DNA of 5,828 bases from Pseudomonadota bacterium (GCA_023390695.1 JAEWCJ010000048.1:1-5828); one strand, 5' to 3'; positions 1 through 5,828 are shown, numbered from the stretch's first letter. Program-made: numbers and translations. The notes: generated by a model from the sequence alone, not told the origin.

Positions 1-682
1 CGCGAGCGGATCGCTTCGCTGTGGTCAGGCCGAGCACCTTGACCTTCCCTGACTTGATGAAAGGAAGTCCCGAGGAAATCGCCACGACGCCGACGGGCAC
101 TTCGCCGCTCGCAATCGCGGTCGCTGCGGGCGCGCCGCCCTTGTAAGGCACGTGCAAGAATTTCGTTCCGGTCGCCAGCGAGAACCATTCGCCGGTCAGG
201 TGATTCATCGTGCCGTTACCGGGCGTGGAATAGGCAATAGTGCCCGGCTTTTCCTTTGCTGCAGCGATCAGTTCCGGGATGGAATTGATCGGCGCATTGG
301 CGTTTGCCACCCACATCAAAGGGGTACTGGTCGCCATAATGATGGGAACAACATCTTTCTGCGGATCGTAGGGAAGTTTCGCATAGAGGGCCGGGTTGAT
401 CGTGAATTCGCCATTGGTCGCCATCAGAAGGGTATAGCCGTCCGCTGGTGAACGTACCGCCTGGTCGACGCCGATAATTCCACCGGCGCCGGGCCTGTTT
501 TCGACGATGACCTGCTGCTTCCACTGCTCCGAAAGTTTCTGACCGATGACGCGTGCGGCAATGTCGGTCACGCCTCCCGGCGGGAACGGCACGATGAGAC
601 GCACAGGCTTGTCAGGATAGGCCGACGCCGCAGCGGGCATCAGCAACAAGGCAAGAGCCGCAATCCAGATCAGCTTCTTCAT
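1..682 (-). CDS. Tripartite tricarboxylate transporter (TctC/Bug family) periplasmic substrate-binding protein, C-terminus cut by window edge
   Basis: This is a periplasmic solute-binding protein of the Bug/TctC family, which captures small organic acids, classically for TctAB-type transporters. The first 227 codons are present of a usual length near 320, and the frame is open to the window edge. Residues 1-21 form a signal peptide: MKK, a Leu/Ala-rich core, and an ASA cleavage site before YPDKP. Family hallmarks follow: the first beta strand and ligand loop VPFPPGGVTD (31-40), VIVENRPGAGG (58-68), ADGYTLL (80-86), and HVPYKGG with a downstream acidic/aliphatic strand (177-183). The ATG is 3 bases beyond the stop of the ThDP enzyme gene, and its Shine-Dalgarno GAGGGGA (690-696) lies inside that gene's last codons, so the two are co-transcribed. 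The ligand cannot be read from sequence; a carboxylate linked to the operon's pathway is an inference. No TctA or TctB gene is visible. Confidence 0.93.
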   Translation of the reverse strand, partial: MKKLIWIAALALLLMPAAASAYPDKPVRLIVPFPPGGVTDIAARVIGQKLSEQWKQQVIVENRPGAGGIIGVDQAVRSPADGYTLLMATNGEFTINPALYAKLPYDPQKDVVPIIMATSTPLMWVANANAPINSIPELIAAAKEKPGTIAYSTPGNGTMNHLTGEWFSLATGTKFLHVPYKGGAPAATAIASGEVPVGVVAISSGLPFIKSGKVKVLGLTTAKRSAR

Positions 683-685
683 CTC

Positions 686-2467
686 TCACTCCCCTCGCGA
701 CAATGGCGGGCTGGCATAGCCGGGCGTGACGTGGGCATCGATCAGATACGGCTTGCCGCCGCGCACCACATCGAGGCCGCGCCTGATCGCAGCTTCCAGT
801 TCGGCAATACCCGTGACGGGGCCTTCCGCCTCCACACCCTGCCCCCGTGCGAGCGCAACCAGGTCTACGGTCGGATCGCCGATCTTCTGGCCGATCCAAC
901 GGTTCTCCGGCGGCCGGCCGCGCGTCTTGGCCACTGCTTCCTGATGTATCTCGTCGTTGAAGTTCGAGCGGTTGTTCGAGATGATGAACAAGGCCGGGAT
1001 GCTGTAATGCGCCGCAGTCCACAGAGCCGTGACGCCCTGCAGAAAATCGCCATCGCCGAGCACGGAGACAACCGGGCGGCTTGGGTCCTTGTCGCGCATC
1101 GCAAGCGCCACACCGACAGTCAGTCCTGGGCCTGCCGCAAGGCCAGCGCCGCCATCGTGCCCCAGGAAGTCGAGCGGATCGCGGAAGTGATAGGCATTGG
1201 CTGCCCATCCGATCGTCACATGAGCGACGGTAAATTTCTGCGAGCCGCGAATTTTGGCCAGCGCCACTTCGACATCGCGCGGCGCGATCTCGGTCGCGGC
1301 CTTCTCGCTGTATTCGGCAGCCGGCGCCGTATTACGGCTCTTGCCGTCCCACTTCTTCTTGCCAGCGAGTTTCTTTTCCAGCACCGGAAGCAGTTGCTCG
1401 ACGAAGATATCGGCACCCGCATTTACCGGCACGTCGACCGGCGGCAATCCGAAATAGTCCATGCTCCAGCCGCGATGCAGCGAACTGTCGAGCGATACAT
1501 GCACGATCTTTGCCGCCACCTTGTCGGTCTTGCGCGTGACCTGCAGCAGCAGGCCATTCACGTCGACCCAGTCGAGACTGACGATGACGTCTGCCGCCTT
1601 GACCACCTCCTTCGCCGTCGGGCTCAGCCAATAGAACGGCGGCACAGCATGCAGAGGATGGTCGGTGGGGAACACTGAGCGCTCGCGGATCGACGTCATC
1701 ACCGACGCGCCGGCGAGTTCGGCAAGCTTGACACGGCGGTCCCACGCCGCCTGATCGCGGCTGGCACGTCCCATGAGCAGCAGCGGCGACTTGGCCTGCG
1801 ACAGCAGCTCGGCGACGGCTTCAATATCCTGAGCGGATGCCGGGGGTGTCGGCAGCGGCTTGTAGCGCACCGGATCCGGAAGATTCAGCGGTGCTTCCAG
1901 CTTCTGTTCCTGCAAGCCCGCGTCAAGACAGATGTAAACCGGGGCGCGCGGAGACGTGCTGGTCAATTGATTGCCGCGGAGGAATGCCTCGACAATGCCC
2001 TCCGGCGAACGCGGCTCATCATCCCATTTGATGAAATCACGCAGCAACGCGCCTTGATCCTTGGCGGTATGAATCCAGTCGATCCAGGGGCGCCTCTTCT
2101 CGGGCGCCACCGGACCGGTTGCCCCTACGACGATCATTGGAACTCTGTCACACCACGCATTGAAGATGCCCATCGAGCCATGCAACAGCCCCACGTTGCT
2201 GTGCAAGACGCATGCCATCGGCTTGTCGGTGACCTTCGCATAACCATGCGCGATCGAGACCACATGGTCCTCGTTCAGGCAGAGCAGCATCTGCGGATTT
2301 TCGTTGCCGAGCAGATTCACCAGACTGTCGTGGAAACCACGGTAGCTCGCCCCCGGATTGAGCGAGATATAGGGAATATCGAGCGTGCGCAGCATCGCGG
2401 CTGCAACGTCGCTGCCCCATTCGGGCTTCGATTCATTCTGAATTTTGGGACGTTCGATATGCTTCAC
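686..2467 (-). CDS. Thiamine diphosphate-dependent enzyme, benzoylformate decarboxylase / acetolactate synthase-like
   Basis: This 593-residue protein has the three-domain ThDP layout: N-terminal pyrimidine-binding domain (about 15-185), central domain (about 210-370) and C-terminal diphosphate-binding domain (about 400-585). The activating glutamate is E66 in LNEDHVVSIAHGYAK. The diphosphate/Mg motif runs from G471-D-G473 to N498-N499. ALWTAAHYSIP (481-491) closely resembles benzoylformate decarboxylase (ALWTAAQYNIP). H89 in VLHSNVG lies 23 residues after the glutamate, exactly as H70 follows E47 in Pseudomonas putida MdlC. The MdlC Ser26 position is Ala40, and no histidine lies in 291-320 where MdlC His281 should fall. 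Decarboxylation of a 2-keto acid is therefore likely, but benzoylformate is unproven and carboligation is possible. The start is GTG, overlapping the upstream oxidase stop as GTGA and preceded by AAGGTG, 7 bases away. By inference it acts in the cytoplasm on the keto acid made by the coupled FMN oxidase. Confidence 0.9.
   Translation of the reverse strand: MKHIERPKIQNESKPEWGSDVAAAMLRTLDIPYISLNPGASYRGFHDSLVNLLGNENPQMLLCLNEDHVVSIAHGYAKVTDKPMACVLHSNVGLLHGSMGIFNAWCDRVPMIVVGATGPVAPEKRRPWIDWIHTAKDQGALLRDFIKWDDEPRSPEGIVEAFLRGNQLTSTSPRAPVYICLDAGLQEQKLEAPLNLPDPVRYKPLPTPPASAQDIEAVAELLSQAKSPLLLMGRASRDQAAWDRRVKLAELAGASVMTSIRERSVFPTDHPLHAVPPFYWLSPTAKEVVKAADVIVSLDWVDVNGLLLQVTRKTDKVAAKIVHVSLDSSLHRGWSMDYFGLPPVDVPVNAGADIFVEQLLPVLEKKLAGKKKWDGKSRNTAPAAEYSEKAATEIAPRDVEVALAKIRGSQKFTVAHVTIGWAANAYHFRDPLDFLGHDGGAGLAAGPGLTVGVALAMRDKDPSRPVVSVLGDGDFLQGVTALWTAAHYSIPALFIISNNRSNFNDEIHQEAVAKTRGRPPENRWIGQKIGDPTVDLVALARGQGVEAEGPVTGIAELEAAIRRGLDVVRGGKPYLIDAHVTPGYASPPLSRGE
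690..696 (-). promoter_or_regulatory. Ribosome binding site of the second TctC gene, inside the upstream gene
   Basis: On the minus strand this reads GAGGGGA, with GGGGA ending 7 bases before the ATG at 682. It sits within the final codons and just before the TGA of the ThDP enzyme gene. It fixes the ATG at 680-682 as the start and implies that ribosomes finishing the upstream gene can re-initiate here. Confidence 0.75.
2464..2467 (-). other. GTGA stop/start overlap between the oxidase and ThDP enzyme genes
   Basis: On the minus strand the bases read GTGA: GTG starts the ThDP enzyme and TGA ends the oxidase. Such 4-base overlaps usually indicate translational coupling, suggesting matched production of two enzymes acting in sequence. 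Confidence 0.85.
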
Positions 2468-3666
2468 TGTTTTGCACCTTGATGACAGGAGTTTTCAATT
2501 GTTGCGTTGGGATACGGCAGGATGTGGCCGGATTCGGGATGTGAATGGCGGACGTATGGTGGCACCGGCGAGGACGACTTCCGGACGCAATCTGCGCCGA
2601 GCACGGACAGGCGATCGCAGCCGAGCAGAGCCATATTCACCGTCAGCTCCTCTCGGAGGATGGACAGAGCACGCGCAAGACCCTCGGCGCCGCCGGCTGC
2701 AAGAGCCAGCCCTTGCAATTTGCCCAGACCAACGGCTTTTGCGCCCATGGACAACGCTTTCAGAACATCGCTGCCGCATACAAAACCGCCGTCGACCAGC
2801 ACGTCGCATCGACCGCGCAAAGCTCCCGCCACCTCCTCAAGAAGATCGAGCGAGCCTGGTGCGTGATCGAGCTGGCGGCCGCCGTGATTCGATACATAGA
2901 CAGCGTCGGCGCCATGCTCGAGTGCAAGCACGGCGTCTTCAGCCGTCATGATGCCCTTGATCACGAGCGGCAATCGCGTTCTGCGGCGGATCCACTGCAC
3001 GGATTTCCAGCTCAGTGCCGCCTGTTGCGGCGCGATCTGGCTCGGCACGCCCTGTTCGCTGAAATTCGGCCGGTCAACCGCCGCCGCAGAGGAAAAGCGG
3101 TTGACGAGATCGCGCTCCCGCCGCCCATAGACGGGCGCATCGACGGTCAGGCACAGAGCCGCGCAATTTGCAGCTTCCGCCCTCGCGATCATCTGCGCCA
3201 GCCAAGTTTCATCCCCGCGCACATAGAGCTGGAACACAAGTGGCGAGGTGATTTCCGAAGCGACGCTTTCCAGCGTCGGCTGTGCCATCAGGCTCATAAA
3301 AAAGGGGATCTGCGCCGCCGACGCCGCCCGCGCGGAGGCCAAACCGGCGCCGGCGTCGAACAAAGCCAGCGAGCCGATGGGAGCAAGAAAAACAGGCAGC
3401 ATCGCCTTGCGTCCGAATAGTTCGGTCGACAAATCGATGCTGGACACGTCGCGCAGCACACGAGGCCGGAATTCGCGATTGTCCAATGCCGCACGATTAC
3501 GGCTGATCGTCATCTCGGTTTCGGCCCCGCCGATCAAGTAGTCCCAGACCGGCGGCGGCAAGGTGCGGCGCGCCATTGCAGTCAGTTCTCTGAGGGTCAG
3601 AACATCACGCAATGCCGCGGTCAGATCACCCTGCCTGGCCGATCGCCGTCCGTCACAGTCTGACAT
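2464..3666 (-). CDS. FMN-dependent alpha-hydroxy acid oxidase/dehydrogenase (glycolate oxidase / lactate-mandelate dehydrogenase family)
   Basis: Members of this TIM-barrel family oxidise 2-hydroxy acids to 2-keto acids with FMN. From the ATG at 3664-3666 the protein has 400 residues. All six active-site residues known from spinach glycolate oxidase are found by alignment: Y43 (Tyr24), Y148 (Tyr129), D176 (Asp157), K237 (Lys230), H261 and R264 (His254, Arg257; motif SNHGGRQLD). The FMN-phosphate arginines differ: DGGVRRG has become DGGFVCG (292-298), placing V296 at Arg289, and K316 replaces Arg309. The D176-K237 segment is 12 residues shorter than in glycolate oxidase and lacks the membrane-binding insertion of MdlB, so a soluble enzyme is likely. 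About 40 C-terminal residues (361-400) match nothing I recognise. An in-frame TTG at 3723 would add 19 residues but lies in the hairpin and has no ribosome site; the ATG has only a weak GGA, 9 bases upstream. The substrate is unknown; the downstream decarboxylase suggests an aromatic or branched 2-hydroxy acid. Confidence 0.92.
   Translation of the reverse strand: MSDCDGRRSARQGDLTAALRDVLTLRELTAMARRTLPPPVWDYLIGGAETEMTISRNRAALDNREFRPRVLRDVSSIDLSTELFGRKAMLPVFLAPIGSLALFDAGAGLASARAASAAQIPFFMSLMAQPTLESVASEITSPLVFQLYVRGDETWLAQMIARAEAANCAALCLTVDAPVYGRRERDLVNRFSSAAAVDRPNFSEQGVPSQIAPQQAALSWKSVQWIRRRTRLPLVIKGIMTAEDAVLALEHGADAVYVSNHGGRQLDHAPGSLDLLEEVAGALRGRCDVLVDGGFVCGSDVLKALSMGAKAVGLGKLQGLALAAGGAEGLARALSILREELTVNMALLGCDRLSVLGADCVRKSSSPVPPYVRHSHPESGHILPYPNATIENSCHQGAKQ
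2475..2480 (-). promoter_or_regulatory. Ribosome binding site supporting the GTG start of the ThDP enzyme
   Basis: The minus strand reads AAGGTG, separated by 7 bases from the GTG at 2467. It lies within the last codons of the oxidase gene. This spacing is ideal and supports the GTG at 2465-2467. The first in-frame ATG downstream is codon 25 (VAAAM), and starting there would remove residues leading into the pyrimidine-binding domain. Confidence 0.7.
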
Positions 3667-3686
3667 GGAAAGTGGTCCGTATGCGC

Positions 3687-3700
3687 CCTGTACCTGTACC
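3687..3700. repeat. Tandem hexamer (CCTGTA)2CC in the intergenic gap
   Basis: The plus strand reads CCTGTACCTGTACC, two exact copies of a hexamer plus two bases. It directly abuts the inverted repeat at 3700-3729 and lies 20 bases upstream of the oxidase start. It is short enough to be chance, but its position could suit a protein-binding site. Confidence 0.5.
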
Positions 3701-3729
3701 ACGCGTTGCGGATTGACCCGCAACGCGTG
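3700..3729 (-). repeat. Perfect 12-bp inverted repeat (intercistronic hairpin)
   Basis: CACGCGTTGCGG (3700-3711) and its exact reverse complement CCGCAACGCGTG (3718-3729) are separated by a 6-base loop. In RNA this is a very stable GC-rich hairpin, beginning 18 bases after the stop of the binding protein gene and ending 33 bases before the oxidase ATG. No T-run follows on the minus strand, so it is not a canonical intrinsic terminator. Its place just after a highly expressed class of gene suggests an mRNA-stabilising or partial-termination element that lets the binding protein exceed the downstream enzymes. An operator for a dimeric regulator is the alternative. Confidence 0.8.
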
Positions 3730-3747
3730 CTTGAGTGGTGGCAGTTT

Positions 3748-4716
3748 CTATTGGTCGGGCTTCAGGCCGATGGCTTTCACCAGCGGGCCGAAGCGCTCAT
3801 GCTCACCGTCATAGAACTTGGTCAGCTCTTCCGGCGTCGATCCGACAAACACTGCGCCCTGAGCAGTCAAGCGCTCGCGCACATCCGGCATTTTGGTAAC
3901 CTTGACGACGTCGGCGCTGATCTTGTTGACGATCTCTTTCGGAGTGCCAGCCGGAACCACAATCGTGCTCCAGGAGATCGCCTGCAAATACGGATAGCCG
4001 AGCTCTGTGGACGTCGGCACGTCCGGCACCTGCTCCGACCGCTGCGGCCCGAGGACAGCCAAGGCCCTAAGCTTGCCCGCCCTGATCTGCGGAAGCACTT
4101 CCTGCGGCGTTCCGGCGTAGAAGCTTATGCGGCCTGCAATGAGGTCCACCACGCCCTGCCCGCCGCTCTTGTATGGCACGTGCACCATATCGAGCTTTTC
4201 TTTCTGCGCGAGCAACTCGCCGATCAGATGCGGTGTCGTTCCCGCGCCCGGCGACGCATAGGTCGTGCCAGGCTTTGCTCTGGCTGCCTCGACCAACTCC
4301 TTCAGCGACTTGACCGGGGAGAATTCGGGAACGGTGAGGATCAGCGGAAAATAGGCAATCAGGGAGACGGGCGCGAAGTTCTTTCGCGAATCGTAGCTCA
4401 GGTTCGGGTAAACATACTGCGTAATGACGAAAGGCGGCGCCGCCAGCAATAACGTATATCCGTCTGCCGCGGCGCGCGCGACATGAGCGGCCCCCAACGT
4501 TGTCGTGGCACCCGGCCGGTTTTCGACGACAACCGGCTGTCCCCAGATCTCGGAGAGCTTCTGCGCGACGGCGCGGCCCATAATGTCGGATGAGCCTCCC
4601 GGCGAGTAAGGCACAACCATTGTGACCGGCTTGGTCGGATAATCTTGTGCGGCAGCGAATCCGGAACTACCCAAAACGACAGATAGTCCAACGATGATTG
4701 GACGAATAATGCTCAT
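3748..4716 (-). CDS. Tripartite tricarboxylate transporter (TctC/Bug family) periplasmic substrate-binding protein
   Basis: This complete 322-residue protein has the normal length for the Bug/TctC family of periplasmic organic-acid receptors. Residues 1-23 form a signal peptide (MSIIRPII start, hydrophobic core, AAA site before QDYPTKP). The family pattern follows: VVPYSPGGSSD (34-44) in the ligand loop, VVVENRPGA (62-70), AADGYTLLLA (83-92), YASPGAGTTPHLIGE (153-167), VHVPYKSGGQ (178-187) and WSTIVVPAGTPKEIV (249-263). The ATG has GGGGA (4723-4727) 6 bases upstream. It follows the HpaB-type gene after 152 bases and precedes the oxidase gene. It is clearly different in sequence from the second binding protein in this window (for example ATTTLGAAH against AGGIIGVDQ), so the pair is not a recent duplication. 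The ligand is unknown. Operon context suggests the hydroxy or keto acid, or aromatic acid, degraded by the neighbouring enzymes. Confidence 0.95.
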   Translation of the reverse strand: MSIIRPIIVGLSVVLGSSGFAAAQDYPTKPVTMVVPYSPGGSSDIMGRAVAQKLSEIWGQPVVVENRPGATTTLGAAHVARAAADGYTLLLAAPPFVITQYVYPNLSYDSRKNFAPVSLIAYFPLILTVPEFSPVKSLKELVEAARAKPGTTYASPGAGTTPHLIGELLAQKEKLDMVHVPYKSGGQGVVDLIAGRISFYAGTPQEVLPQIRAGKLRALAVLGPQRSEQVPDVPTSTELGYPYLQAISWSTIVVPAGTPKEIVNKISADVVKVTKMPDVRERLTAQGAVFVGSTPEELTKFYDGEHERFGPLVKAIGLKPDQ

Positions 4717-4868
4717 GTGCTTTCCCCATCATTAGAAATGCTGGCCCTTAAGCCCGTGGTACGACAACGACGTATTTCTGCTTCGCTGATGCGGCCCCCG
4801 GCAGGCCTATTGTTTTTGACCAGTACTACCTTTCTGGCGTGCGCCTTTATCCCAACGTCATCGACTGA
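4717..4868. other. Intergenic gap of 152 bases, no confident element
   Basis: This gap separates the HpaB-type gene from the first binding protein gene. It contains the binding protein's Shine-Dalgarno (4723-4727) and two small imperfect structures: GGCGTGCGCC at 4836-4845 and a 4-bp GGCC stem at 4793-4807. I see no convincing -35/-10 pair or minus-strand terminator. It is long enough to hold an internal promoter, so the binding protein gene may begin its own transcription unit. Confidence 0.5.
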
Positions 4869-5828
4869 TCAGCCGCGCACCGTCGGTGGAAGACTGAGCG
4901 CCGCATCGACCATCGACGTTGCTTTCTTGAAATCGAAGTTGCGGAACACGTTCTGCTTCACCAGAAAGGATGCACCGCCATAGAATTTTTCATATTGCTG
5001 ATGGCGGTTGCCGAATTCGGTTCCGATGAAGTCCCAGGCCATCCGCATCAGCGCCACCCGGCTGCGGGCATCCGACGATGCAGAGGCCATGAAACGCTCC
5101 ATGTCCGGGCCGGTTTCAGCGCCGTCAAAGTCCTTGCTGGACGAAGGCAGGCTGATCATTGCCGCGCCGGTCAACTCGCGAATAATGTCGATCATCTTCG
5201 GGTTGAGTTCCGATTGCAGGGCCATCACCGAATAAAGCGCGGTTTTCGATGGCCAGACCACGCCCTTGTCGTCGATGGTGGCCATGACTTCCTGAGACTG
5301 CAGCATACCTTCCACGATTGAAACGAGCGCGGCGAGCTCGCCCATCTGAACCTGGACAGCAGGGTTGCTGTCATTCCCGGTCATCTCGTTCATGCGCTTC
5401 GCAAGCCCGGCCATGAAGCGCAGCTTGGTGACGTAGCGGGCCTGGGCCTGCAGGTTCCCGTAAAGATGCGCGGGCGTCTTCCACCACTGATCCCGGCAAA
5501 CTTCGAGATTGCGGTAGATGAACACGTGCTCCCAGGGGATGAACACATTATCGAGCACGACGAAGCAGTCGCTTTCGTCGAAACGGCTGGAGAGCGGATA
5601 ATCCATGTCGCTATCCGCCTGCAGTGCAAATGGCCGCCGGGGATATAGCCGGACACCTTCAGCATTCATCGGCATGGCTACGCCGATGGCGTAATTCTCA
5701 TCGCCGGGCTGAAGCGGATGGATGCAGCTCAGGTAGACATAGTCGGAAAAAACACCGCCGGTCGCCAGTTGCTGCGCGCCCGATACCACAATGCCACCGT
5801 CACGCTCCTTCACAACACCGGCATACAG
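4869..5828 (-). CDS. 4-hydroxyphenylacetate 3-hydroxylase (HpaB) family flavin-dependent monooxygenase, oxygenase component, N-terminus cut by window edge
   Basis: HpaB-family enzymes use reduced FAD, supplied by a separate reductase, to hydroxylate phenolic rings ortho to a hydroxyl. The 319 C-terminal residues are present of a usual 480-520, and the frame is open to the window edge. Recognisable family segments, numbered from the edge, are DGGIVVSGAQQLATG (10-24), the middle-domain strand YPLSSRFDESDCFVVLDNVF (77-96) leading into IPWEHVFIYR (97-106), the helix HLYGNLQAQARYVTKLRF (121-138), and the C-terminal AWDFIGTEFGNRHQQYEKFY (264-283). Seven residues after H121 lies Q128; the related 4-hydroxybutyryl-CoA dehydratases carry an iron-sulfur cysteine there, so a monooxygenase is favoured. 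The catalytic arginine/tyrosine region lies in the missing part. No HpaC-type reductase is visible. Substrate is unknown; related enzymes act on hydroxyphenylacetates, chlorophenols and other phenols. Confidence 0.9.
   Translation of the reverse strand: MYAGVVKERDGGIVVSGAQQLATGGVFSDYVYLSCIHPLQPGDENYAIGVAMPMNAEGVRLYPRRPFALQADSDMDYPLSSRFDESDCFVVLDNVFIPWEHVFIYRNLEVCRDQWWKTPAHLYGNLQAQARYVTKLRFMAGLAKRMNEMTGNDSNPAVQVQMGELAALVSIVEGMLQSQEVMATIDDKGVVWPSKTALYSVMALQSELNPKMIDIIRELTGAAMISLPSSSKDFDGAETGPDMERFMASASSDARSRVALMRMAWDFIGTEFGNRHQQYEKFYGGASFLVKQNVFRNFDFKKATSMVDAALSLPPTVRG

Noticed and set aside
731..1678. Long plus-strand open frame (315 codons) opposite the ThDP enzyme gene
   Set aside because: It lies antisense to a protein with clear ThDP motifs. 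Its translation is Arg/His-rich with no recognisable domain, as expected for a shadow frame in GC-rich DNA.
2545..3420. Plus-strand open frame of 291 codons opposite the oxidase gene
   Set aside because: The minus strand encodes all catalytic residues of the hydroxy acid oxidase family, while the plus-strand translation is low in pattern and rich in Arg, His and Gln.
3700..3729. Inverted repeat read as a rho-independent terminator
   Set aside because: The bases after the stem on the minus strand are GTACAGGTACAGG, with no T-run, and downstream genes continue on the same strand with tight coupling.
3706..4452. Plus-strand open frame of 248 codons opposite the first TctC gene
   Set aside because: It is antisense to a complete, well-conserved binding protein and shows no domain of its own.
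4793..4817. GGCC stem followed by a T-rich stretch on the plus strand, resembling an intrinsic terminator
   Set aside because: The stem is only 4 bp with a 7-base loop, and there is no plus-strand gene upstream for it to terminate.
4717..4868. Possible sigma-70 promoter upstream of the first TctC gene
   Set aside because: TTGGGA and TTGTCG can be read as -35 boxes on the minus strand, but neither has a reasonable -10 box at 16-18 bases.
4869..5828. Assignment as 4-hydroxybutyryl-CoA dehydratase, a relative of HpaB
   Set aside because: That enzyme needs a His-x6-Cys iron-sulfur ligand pair. Here the position seven residues after the conserved histidine is glutamine.

Overview
The window is about 60% GC, almost fully coding, and every gene lies on the minus strand, so transcription runs from high to low coordinates. 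Gene content (Bug/TctC-type periplasmic binding proteins, an HpaB-type oxygenase, an FMN alpha-hydroxy acid oxidase and a ThDP decarboxylase-like enzyme) suggests a metabolically versatile proteobacterium. I favour an alphaproteobacterium of the Bradyrhizobium type, with a betaproteobacterium as the alternative. That taxonomic guess rests on style and composition only.

In transcription order: (1) 5828-4869, the C-terminal two thirds of an HpaB-family flavin-dependent monooxygenase, whose N-terminus is cut by the window edge; (2) a 152-base gap; (3) 4716-3748, a complete TctC/Bug solute-binding protein with a signal peptide; (4) an 81-base gap with a perfect 12-bp inverted repeat and a tandem hexamer; (5) 3666-2464, an FMN-dependent alpha-hydroxy acid oxidase/dehydrogenase; (6) 2467-686, a ThDP-dependent enzyme resembling benzoylformate decarboxylase, starting with GTG in a 4-base GTGA overlap with gene 5; (7) 682-1, a second TctC/Bug protein starting 3 bases after the stop of gene 6 and cut at its C-terminus by the window edge. 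No RNA genes, insertion sequences, CRISPR arrays or regulator genes were found.

The genes look like one catabolic operon. My inference is that one or both periplasmic proteins capture a carboxylate, the FMN enzyme oxidises a 2-hydroxy acid to a 2-keto acid, and the translationally coupled ThDP enzyme decarboxylates (or ligates) the keto acid. The HpaB-type oxygenase, with a reductase not seen here, would hydroxylate an aromatic ring. The order resembles the mandelate pathway logic (MdlB then MdlC). However, the ThDP enzyme keeps only part of the benzoylformate decarboxylase active site and the oxidase lacks the MdlB-type membrane insertion, so the true substrate is open. The points most worth a second look are this oxidase-decarboxylase pair in an apparently undescribed setting, the substituted FMN-phosphate arginines in the oxidase, the intercistronic hairpin, and the two different binding proteins without visible transporter membrane subunits.
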